NCBI GenBank assembly: GCA_017467985.1
Contig: JAFUJY010000010.1
Coordinates: 1 to 16,847, forward strand
Length of the DNA: 16,847 nt
Source of the DNA: Bacillota bacterium
GTDB taxonomy: Bacteria > Bacillota > Clostridia > Lachnospirales > Bianqueaceae
Direction: 5' to 3'
In this document: positions 6,270-12,576 of the stretch, one piece after another
Position numbering within the stretch: the stretch's first letter is position 1
How the letters are laid out: each line of letters starts with the position of its first letter
The notes under the pieces: model-generated
What the model saw: only the letters and a program-made list of their open reading frames with translations
What the model was told of the DNA's origin: nothing
Databases searched by the model: none
Made by a program: the position numbers and the translations under genes

Positions 6270-9188
6270 TTACTCCTTACTAATTACAAAGTATAACGTC
6301 TGAGGCTCACTGGCCGGAATCTTATATTCGTCATGTACCGGCGCTCCCCAGGAATCGTCGCCGCCCACGCCCATCTGCTTGGAAATAATGCGGGTCCAGG
6401 TATAACGCACCGGAGGCAATTCTTCCATATGGGTGGCATGATCCAGCTCATAGGCACTGTAGGGCAGCACACTCATCTCAAAAGGTGTGTCCACCGCGGT
6501 GAAACGAATGCCCGCACCGGCCTCATTTTTCACAGCCACATACCGTACGCCGGTACGATTGCCGCACTCCTGCGGATTCAAATACTGGGGGAAGTTCTCC
6601 TCAGCGGTGGAACTAAAGACTCCCAGCCGAGCACCGCTGGCACGGTCAATATAATTTTCGTCCGGTCCCAGACCATAATAGGTAAATGCATTATATTGCT
6701 TCTTCAGCATAAAGTCCATGGCCATCAGCGGCATGCTGGGCATGTCTGCCACGCCGGGATACTCCACCTTTACACCCACACGGCCATCAAAATAGGCCTC
6801 ATAAATCACCTTATACTCAAAGTGCAGGGTCTTAAATACAAATGTCAGTTCCACATGATCTGCCAGCTCCCGACAGGCATACTGACTGTGATCCTGGGAC
6901 GGACCTCGGCTGGCTGCCAGCCACAAGGCCGCTTCATTGGGGAAGCCCGCGCCATTGTCGTTGTCGGTCATGGCCCGCCAGAAACTCACCTTGGGCACCC
7001 GCACAATCATCTCCTGCCCGTCATATACCAGCGAACTCAGTCCGCCCTGGCTGCGATCAAACATAATAGAGAACCCGTCACCGTGCACACCAACGCACAC
7101 ATCACCATAAACCACCCGGGCCTTGGCAGGTACTTTCACAGTTTCTTCTGCCGCAACCTTCACCACTTCCTGTGCAAAGGTGATCTCGTGTCCGGCCTGG
7201 GCCCAAGGCATCGTCTCTTTCAAATGAGCTGTCACAGTATAAACATACTCCCCAGGGGCCTCCGGCACCGTACTCTGGGCATTATAAGTGCCCGTCTCCC
7301 CAGCTGCCAGTGCCAGTTCAAAGCTTTCTTCTGCCAGCTGCACTCCTTCTTTTTCCAATACCAACCGGAAAACATACCCGCTGGTATCCACAAAGGCGTT
7401 TTGATTCTTGACCGTCACCACGCCCTTTTCCATTGCCAGCTTAATGTTGGAGTATAACTGCTTCACTTCCTGCATCTTGGGGGACGGACTTCGGTCACAG
7501 TACACGATACCATCGGTGCAGAACCCATAATCCGTGGCGCGATCATCAAAATCGCCGCCATATGCCAGCACCTTTTCTCCATCCTCATTGATGCGGTACA
7601 CCGCCTGGTCAATATAGTCCCAGATAAATCCGCCCTGATAGGCCGGATATTTTTCTTCCAGATCTGTATACAGCTTCATGCCGCCCACAGAGTTGCCCAT
7701 GGCATGCATATATTCACAGCTGATATAGGGTTTGCCCGTATTCTTCTGCAGATACGCCTCGATTTCCACCGGCTTGGCATACATGCGGCTCTCCATATCC
7801 GTGATATAATCATACTTGCGATTCCAAGTCACACCCTCGTAATGTACCAGCCGGGTTTTATCTACCTTATGGAAATAATCCGCCATGGCAGCAATATCAT
7901 CACCGGCGTAGGATTCATTACCGCAGGACCAAATCAGTACGCAGGGATGATTTTTATCCCGCTCATACATGGACTTGGCACGGTCCAGCACCGCCGCCTT
8001 CCACTCCGGCAAAGAACCGGGCACATTCCATTCCGGATGGCACTGTCCCATCATCATCCAGGACCCATGGGACTCCAGATTGGTCTCGTCCATCACATAA
8101 ATACCGTACTCATCACACAGCTCATACCAACGAGTCTGATTGGGATAATGGCTGGTACGCACCGCGTTGATATTATTTTTCTTCATAAACTGAACATCCC
8201 ACAGCATGTCCTCTTCGGTAATGGCCCGGCCCCGCTCCACACTAAATTCATGACGGTCCACACCCTTGAAAATAATGCGCTTACCATTCAGCTGCATCAG
8301 CCCGTCCTTCATCTCAAAAGTCCGGAAGCCCACTTTCGTCTGGGAGGTCTCGACAATATTGCCCCCGTTATCCACAATTTCCACCGTCAAAGTATACAGG
8401 TACGGATCCTCTGCGCTCCAGGGACGGACCTCAGCCACCTGAGTGTGCAGCTCTGTCCCCTGATAAAGGATTTTACCCTCCTTATCGGTCAGGCACAGTC
8501 GTGCTGCTCCGTCTCCGACTATATCCAGTTCCACATCCAGGCGGCCATCACACTCCGCGGTCACCTTTAAGTCCCGCAGATGGGTCTTGGCCGTACCATA
8601 CACATATACATCCCGGAAAATCCCGGAGAACCGCCAAAAATCCTGATCCTCCAGCCAGCTGGCACTGCTGCGCTTATACACTTCCACCGCCAGCTTATTA
8701 TTTTTCTTTTGGATATAGGGCGTCACGCAGAACTCCGCGGGAGTAAAAGTATCCTCGCTGTACCCCACGAACTCCCCGTTCAGCCACACATAAAAGGCAG
8801 TCTCCACACCCTGGAAAGACAGGTAGATCTGTCCCTCAATGTCCTCATCCACGTCAAAATACTTTACATAACTGCCCACAGGATTATACATTTTGGATAT
8901 ATAAGGAGGACGCAGGAACTCATGCCCCTCCCAGGGGTACATGGTATTGATGTACTGACACTTGTCGTATCCCTGCATCTGAATGTGGCCCGGCACCTGA
9001 ATGGTGTCCCAGCCCTCCGTAGACTCTTCTATTTTATAAAAATCCTTCTTGCGGCCATCGGGATTCTCCGCATAAGAAAACAGCCACGTCCCGTTCAAGG
9101 ACTGCTTGTAGCCGCTGATCTTGTGATCCGAATGGGCTTCTTCGCGATTTACCGCAAACACTTCAGGATTTTCCAACCAATTTAACAT
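6270..9188 (-). CDS. lacZ: Beta-galactosidase, GH2, large LacZ type
   Basis: This 972-residue enzyme has the full LacZ architecture: an N-terminal jelly-roll sugar-binding domain, an Ig-like domain, the TIM-barrel catalytic domain, and a C-terminal Bgal_small_N-type domain. The acid/base residue is Glu425 in SCGNES and the nucleophile is Glu492 in ISCEYMHAMGN. It hydrolyses terminal beta-galactosides such as lactose in the cytoplasm; there is no signal peptide. The start at 9188 is chosen because GGAGG (9202-9198) lies nine bases upstream. The frame stays open to 9272, but the longer versions lack a ribosome binding site and run back into the degV terminator. galT follows after 125 bases. No lac permease is visible. 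A promoter between the degV terminator and the ATG is expected but I see only weak candidates. Confidence 0.96.
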   Translation of the reverse strand: MLNWLENPEVFAVNREEAHSDHKISGYKQSLNGTWLFSYAENPDGRKKDFYKIEESTEGWDTIQVPGHIQMQGYDKCQYINTMYPWEGHEFLRPPYISKMYNPVGSYVKYFDVDEDIEGQIYLSFQGVETAFYVWLNGEFVGYSEDTFTPAEFCVTPYIQKKNNKLAVEVYKRSSASWLEDQDFWRFSGIFRDVYVYGTAKTHLRDLKVTAECDGRLDVELDIVGDGAARLCLTDKEGKILYQGTELHTQVAEVRPWSAEDPYLYTLTVEIVDNGGNIVETSQTKVGFRTFEMKDGLMQLNGKRIIFKGVDRHEFSVERGRAITEEDMLWDVQFMKKNNINAVRTSHYPNQTRWYELCDEYGIYVMDETNLESHGSWMMMGQCHPEWNVPGSLPEWKAAVLDRAKSMYERDKNHPCVLIWSCGNESYAGDDIAAMADYFHKVDKTRLVHYEGVTWNRKYDYITDMESRMYAKPVEIEAYLQKNTGKPYISCEYMHAMGNSVGGMKLYTDLEEKYPAYQGGFIWDYIDQAVYRINEDGEKVLAYGGDFDDRATDYGFCTDGIVYCDRSPSPKMQEVKQLYSNIKLAMEKGVVTVKNQNAFVDTSGYVFRLVLEKEGVQLAEESFELALAAGETGTYNAQSTVPEAPGEYVYTVTAHLKETMPWAQAGHEITFAQEVVKVAAEETVKVPAKARVVYGDVCVGVHGDGFSIMFDRSQGGLSSLVYDGQEMIVRVPKVSFWRAMTDNDNGAGFPNEAALWLAASRGPSQDHSQYACRELADHVELTFVFKTLHFEYKVIYEAYFDGRVGVKVEYPGVADMPSMPLMAMDFMLKKQYNAFTYYGLGPDENYIDRASGARLGVFSSTAEENFPQYLNPQECGNRTGVRYVAVKNEAGAGIRFTAVDTPFEMSVLPYSAYELDHATHMEELPPVRYTWTRIISKQMGVGGDDSWGAPVHDEYKIPASEPQTLYFVISKE

Positions 9189-9254
9189 CTGTGCATACCT
9201 CCACATATGAGATTCCATATCCATCCTACCATTTTTTCGCAAGTTTGTAAATAG

Positions 9255-9279
9255 AAAAATCCGGGCTTTCACCCGGATT
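9255..9279 (-). terminator. Intrinsic terminator after degV
   Basis: AATCCGGG (minus strand, 9279-9272) pairs with CCCGGATT (9265-9258) around a six-base loop (TGAAAG), and the T-run overlaps the stem end (9259-9255). It lies eight bases after the degV stop. It separates the regulator 2 / kinase 2 / degV unit from lacZ. Confidence 0.88.
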
Positions 9280-9287
9280 CTACACTT

Positions 9288-10133
9288 TTATTTCTTAAAG
9301 AACAACACACCCAAACAGGCCGGTCCACAATGGCAGGAGATTGTACACCCTGCCTTGGTCTCGATCACCTCGGTGAAGGGATGCAGCTCCTTGACCAGTG
9401 CGATCACCTTCTGTACTACCTCATCCGGCACATAAGAGTGGGTCACAAAAATACGCTTCAAATCCACATCCTCACGGCCTGCCAGACGACCCTTGACATA
9501 ATCGCAGATGGAACGCTCCATCTTGCCGCGATACTTACGGCCCACGTGCATCTTACCATTATCCACTTCGATCTCAGGACGCAGTGAGAGCATGTTGGCA
9601 CCCAGCGCCACGATGCTGGAACAACGGCCGCCCTTTTTCAGATAATCCAGCGTCTGCAGCACGAAGCTTACATCCAGTTTGGCCTTGGCCTCATCCAGCT
9701 TGGCCACAATCGCCTCCGCATCCAGACCTTCTGCCGCCAGCTCTGCAGCCATAATCACCAGATGTCCGGAACCGGTGGACAAATTCCGGCTGTCCACCAC
9801 ATATACATTTCCTACTTCTTCTGCAGCCAGACATGCGTTTTGATGGCTGGAAGACAACTCACCGGAAATATTAATATGAATTACTTTATAGCCCTGTTCG
9901 GTGTATTTCTGGAACAGATCCATGTACTCACCAATGGAAGCCGCAGATGTCTTGGGCAAGGTGCCGGTCTTCTCCACATAAGCAAAGATCTCCTGGGCAG
10001 AAACATCCACACCGTCATAGTGCAGTTCGTCCCCCAAAGCCACACCCAAGGGCATAACCTCCACGTCATACTTCTCATACAATTCCTTTGTCAGATCGCA
10101 TGTAGAATCACATGTAATTTTGATCTTTTCCAT
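9288..10133 (-). CDS. DegV family (fatty-acid-binding, FakB-like) protein
   Basis: This 281-residue protein has the DegV fold signatures: an N-terminal CDSTCDL phosphate-side motif, PKTSAASIGEY near residue 63, ISGELSSSHQNA, a GGRCSS turn and the C-terminal HCGPACLGVLF segment. In this family, proteins bind a fatty acid in a buried pocket and present it to FakA for phosphorylation, feeding membrane phospholipid synthesis. No fakA is visible. The ATG at 10133 lies five bases after the kinase 2 stop codon, with AGAGAGG as the ribosome binding site, so it is co-transcribed with regulator 2 and kinase 2. The frame continues 25 codons upstream, but that would lie inside kinase 2. Oddity: four cysteines in the last 20 residues (263, 267, 269, 273) where the family usually has Ser, Thr or Gly. 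The ligand is unproven. Confidence 0.92.
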   Translation of the reverse strand: MEKIKITCDSTCDLTKELYEKYDVEVMPLGVALGDELHYDGVDVSAQEIFAYVEKTGTLPKTSAASIGEYMDLFQKYTEQGYKVIHINISGELSSSHQNACLAAEEVGNVYVVDSRNLSTGSGHLVIMAAELAAEGLDAEAIVAKLDEAKAKLDVSFVLQTLDYLKKGGRCSSIVALGANMLSLRPEIEVDNGKMHVGRKYRGKMERSICDYVKGRLAGREDVDLKRIFVTHSYVPDEVVQKVIALVKELHPFTEVIETKAGCTISCHCGPACLGVLFFKK

Positions 10134-10138
10134 TTTCT

Positions 10139-11212
10139 TTAACCTCTCTGTCTTCGTTTGGGCAGTTCTACCATAAATGCTGTCACGCCATTTCCGCTCT
10201 GTACCCACACCTCTCCCTGGTGCAGATCCACAACTTTTTTGACAACGGCCAGACCAATACCATTTCCTTCTGTAGAATGGGATTCATCCGCCTGATAAAA
10301 CTTATTAAAAATCTTTTTTTGTTCCTCTGGGGTAATTTCACTGCCTTCGTTGATGACCGACACGGTTATCGTATCGTTGGTTGAGCTGATCCGCAACTCC
10401 ACTTCTTTACCTTCCGGCGAAAACTTGACTGCATTATCGATGAGATTGATCCACACCTGCTTGAGCAGCTCCTCGTTGGCCGCGATCATATACTCGCCAA
10501 ATTCTAACCTGAACTCCAACGCCTTGCGCTCCCACTTATCTTCTAATAATAATACGCAGGACCGCAGCTGCTCTGACAGATTATACTCGATTACATCCGT
10601 CAAAATCGTCTGATTTTCCACCCGAGTCAAATTCAGCACGTTAGTGGCCATATAGGACAGCCGCAAAGATTCTTCTTCGATAATGTCCAGATACTCTGCC
10701 TTTTGCTGCTGCGTCAGGTTGCCCCGCTTTAATAGCTTAGCAAACCCGGCAATGGACACGATGGGTGTCTTAAACTCATGGGAAAAGTTGTTAATAAAGT
10801 CGGACCGCAGCATTTCGGTGTTTTCCAGCTCCTCCGCCATGGTGTTAAAACTGTCGGTGAGCTGGCGAACAATCTTAACCCTGCCAAAGGGTTTCCCAAA
10901 TTGGATTCTGGTGGAATAATCCCCCGCACCCAGCCGGTTCAGGCTGTTCATCACCATATTGACCGGCTTCAGCGGAATACTGCTTAGAAGCATGGTCAAT
11001 CCCGCACCCACAATCAAGCTGGCCGCACCTACCGTAATGACGATATCTCCAATCTCAATGTAATTGTCGTTGATTTCTACCATGATTCGGCTGCGGATCC
11101 ACAGATACAAAATCACGCTGATAACCGCGATGGTAACGACCAGGATGGTAAAAATGATACCTGAAAGCATCATGGTCAAGGCAAAACGTCCGTCTTTTTC
11201 CCGTTTTTTCAT
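10139..11212 (-). CDS. Membrane sensor histidine kinase (system 2)
   Basis: This 357-residue kinase has two membrane segments (about 12-40 and 57-80), a short external loop (about 41-56), and a HAMP-like linker from about residue 80. The phosphoacceptor is His145 in SHEFKTPI. The ATP-binding domain has its N-box at INLIDNAVKF (Asn260) and a G2 box GNGIGLAVV (316-324). The G1 box is altered: Asn288-Glu-Gly-Ser-Glu-Ile where kinase 1 has Asp-Cys-Gly-Pro-Gly-Ile. Asn in place of the G1 Asp also occurs in active VanS-like kinases, so this is a variant rather than evidence of a dead enzyme. The start overlaps the regulator 2 stop by four bases (ATGA). Like kinase 1, the short loop suggests membrane-level sensing. 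degV follows within five bases, which suggests a link to lipid or envelope state. Confidence 0.94.
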   Translation of the reverse strand: MKKREKDGRFALTMMLSGIIFTILVVTIAVISVILYLWIRSRIMVEINDNYIEIGDIVITVGAASLIVGAGLTMLLSSIPLKPVNMVMNSLNRLGAGDYSTRIQFGKPFGRVKIVRQLTDSFNTMAEELENTEMLRSDFINNFSHEFKTPIVSIAGFAKLLKRGNLTQQQKAEYLDIIEEESLRLSYMATNVLNLTRVENQTILTDVIEYNLSEQLRSCVLLLEDKWERKALEFRLEFGEYMIAANEELLKQVWINLIDNAVKFSPEGKEVELRISSTNDTITVSVINEGSEITPEEQKKIFNKFYQADESHSTEGNGIGLAVVKKVVDLHQGEVWVQSGNGVTAFMVELPKRRQRG

Positions 11213-11883
11213 ACCCTTTTCACCGCCTTGTACCCTAAGCCCCGTACGGATTCGATGGTAAATTCATCCCATGTTTCGAACCGCTTACGCAGGCGTCCGA
11301 TGTGGACCGTCACTGTCTCCCATCCGGTATCGCTCTCTGCTCCCCAAATATCATCCATCAGCTGTATTCTGGTAAAAATCTTACCCGGATAGGATAATAA
11401 TTTATACAACAGCTGGAACTCCTTTTGAGGCAGGGTGATTATTTCATTCCCCTTCGCCACCGTCAGCGAGTCATAATCCAGCACCACATCGCCAACAACA
11501 ATCCGACGTTCATTGGCAATCTTGGCCCGACGCAGCAACGCCTTAATGCGCAGCAGCATCTCTTCTTCATCAATCGGCTTGGTGATGTAATCATCCGTCC
11601 CCACAAGGAACCCTTTGCGCTTATCCTCCGGCATGTGCTTGGCAGAAATCATCAGAATCGGCAGATTATTGTCGCTCTGCCGCAGTATCCGAGTCAGTTC
11701 ATAGCCATCCATTCCGGGCATCATGATATCCAGCACCACCAGATCCACATGCTCTCGGTCCATGACATCCAGCGCCTCAATTCCATTGGCCGCCGTCACC
11801 ACTGTGTACTTTTCTGCTTCCAGAACCGCTTGAATTAAACGCCTCGTGTTCTTGTCGTCATCTACAACAAGGATGCAAAACAT
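11209..11883 (-). CDS. OmpR/PhoB-family response regulator (system 2)
   Basis: This 224-residue regulator has a receiver domain with acidic residues Asp8-Asp10, phosphoacceptor Asp52 in LDIMMPGMDG, a SAK motif and a KP pair. A winged-helix domain follows, with LPQKEFQLLYK, GKIFTRIQLMDDIWG and VTVHIGRLRKRF. The start at 11883 (MFCILVVDDD) aligns with regulator 1, and a GGGGTGAT stretch lies about four bases upstream; nine further open codons upstream run through the promoter and are rejected. It heads a tight unit with kinase 2 (ATGA overlap) and degV (five-base gap). TAAACT direct repeats 11 bp apart (AGTTTA on the minus strand) lie just upstream of its -10 box, which suggests autoregulation. 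It is clearly a paralogue of regulator 1, sharing the NERR linker and most of the DNA-binding domain. Confidence 0.95.
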   Translation of the reverse strand: MFCILVVDDDKNTRRLIQAVLEAEKYTVVTAANGIEALDVMDREHVDLVVLDIMMPGMDGYELTRILRQSDNNLPILMISAKHMPEDKRKGFLVGTDDYITKPIDEEEMLLRIKALLRRAKIANERRIVVGDVVLDYDSLTVAKGNEIITLPQKEFQLLYKLLSYPGKIFTRIQLMDDIWGAESDTGWETVTVHIGRLRKRFETWDEFTIESVRGLGYKAVKRV

Positions 11884-11901
11884 TACAATCACCCCAACTT
11901 T

Positions 11902-11907
11902 ACTATA
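11902..11907 (-). promoter_or_regulatory. Candidate -10 box for system 2
   Basis: The minus strand reads TATAGT (11907-11902), five of six matches to a -10 box. No good -35 box lies 16-18 bases upstream; that space is taken up by TAAACT repeats. This is the layout of a promoter that depends on an activator bound at -35. The predicted leader would be only about 12 bases long. Confidence 0.5.
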
Positions 11908-11918
11908 CAACTTAAAAA

Positions 11919-11935
11919 TAAACTGAAACTAAACT
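11919..11935 (-). repeat. AGTTTA direct repeats, 11 bp apart
   Basis: On the minus strand AGTTTA occurs at 11935-11930 and again at 11924-11919, exactly 11 bp apart with five bases between. They end 11 bases upstream of the -10 box of the regulator 2 promoter. The geometry is the same as that of the AATTGA repeats at the system 1 promoter, but the sequence differs. This fits tandem binding by an OmpR/PhoB-type dimer. Confidence 0.55.
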
Positions 11936-11939
11936 TTTG

Positions 11940-12416
11940 TTAATTTTTCAACGATTTTTCCAACATTTCCACAGCCTCCGGGATCTCCGGTGCAAAATCC
12001 ATGTACCACTCCCGGCTCTCGTTGATGTACTTGCGGCGGAACTTTTCACCCGCTTCAAAGGCGCACCGCAAATTGTGCAGTCGATCCATGGCCTTGACCA
12101 CCTTCGCCATTTCATTTTCTCGAATACTTGCAATATAATCGGCCATCACATAGCCCGGAGTTTTGGTCAACAGCTTTACCGCCGCCAAGACATCCTCCCC
12201 TCCCAGCGCTGCGATCTCAGCTTCTGTGGCATCCGTATCCTCCAGCAAATCATGAAAAAGCCCGGCAATCTGATAGTCCAGACCATACCCCCGCTCTTTT
12301 AACATTTCGGCCACCGCCACGGGATGGGTTATATAAGGTGCTCCGCCCTTGCGGACCTGTCCTTCATGTTTCATTGCGGCGAACTCCAAAGCCGCCTGGT
12401 ACGATATTTCACTCAT
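11940..12416 (-). CDS. HD-domain protein, small alarmone hydrolase (MESH1/SpoT-HD-like)
   Basis: This 158-residue protein is a single HD domain related to the hydrolase half of RelA/SpoT proteins. Visible motifs are RKGGAPYITHP (His31), FHDLLEDT (His55-Asp56 and Glu59-Asp60), and AMDRLHNL (Asp111 and Asn115). In the family these hold a metal ion and the nucleotide. No synthetase, TGS or ACT domain follows, so if active on (p)ppGpp it would only degrade it. Other HD substrates are possible, and the tail after residue 120 is not diagnostic. AGGAGG lies eight bases before the ATG. The stop is 56 bases before regulator 2 with no terminator between, so read-through into the two-component unit is likely. 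It diverges from the second GH2 gene. Confidence 0.88.
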   Translation of the reverse strand: MSEISYQAALEFAAMKHEGQVRKGGAPYITHPVAVAEMLKERGYGLDYQIAGLFHDLLEDTDATEAEIAALGGEDVLAAVKLLTKTPGYVMADYIASIRENEMAKVVKAMDRLHNLRCAFEAGEKFRRKYINESREWYMDFAPEIPEAVEMLEKSLKN

Positions 12417-12445
12417 CTCTTCTTCCTCCTGTTTTCTTTGCCCTT

Positions 12446-12474
12446 ATCTTATCACGATTCTTCCCTTCCCGCAA
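12446..12474 (-). promoter_or_regulatory. Weak candidate promoter of the HD-domain gene
   Basis: The minus strand shows TTGCGG (12474-12469), a 17-base spacer and TAAGAT (12451-12446), the latter matching four of six -10 positions. It is the best candidate in the 97 bases between the divergent start of the HD gene and the GH2 -35 box, but it is poor. Confidence 0.3.
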
Positions 12475-12496
12475 CCCCTAAAAGCCAAAACTCCAC

Positions 12497-12525
12497 TTGA
12501 CCACTTATGAACCATGTGGTATTAT
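12497..12525 (+). promoter_or_regulatory. Promoter of the second GH2 gene, with inverted repeat
   Basis: TTGACC (12497-12502), a 17-base spacer and TATTAT (12520-12525) form a good sigma-A promoter; an alternative -10 box TATAAT begins at 12523. The spacer holds an inverted repeat, ACCAC (12500-12504) and GTGGT (12516-12520), with centres 16 bp apart. That is a possible operator for a dimeric repressor. The ribosome binding site AAAGGAG (12563-12569) lies seven bases before the ATG. Confidence 0.7.
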
Positions 12526-12576
12526 AATAAGGAAGAAATCTGTAACACACATTTTATTCCCGAAAGGAGTTCTATT

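Noticed and set aside
9189..9272. Longer LacZ with 28 extra N-terminal residues
   Set aside because: The extension overlaps the degV terminator, and a GGAGG site is placed correctly for the ATG at 9188.
10324..10351. Kinase 2 as a dead kinase because its G1 box lacks Asp
   Set aside because: Asn at this position occurs in active VanS-like kinases, and the His, N-box and G2 box are intact.
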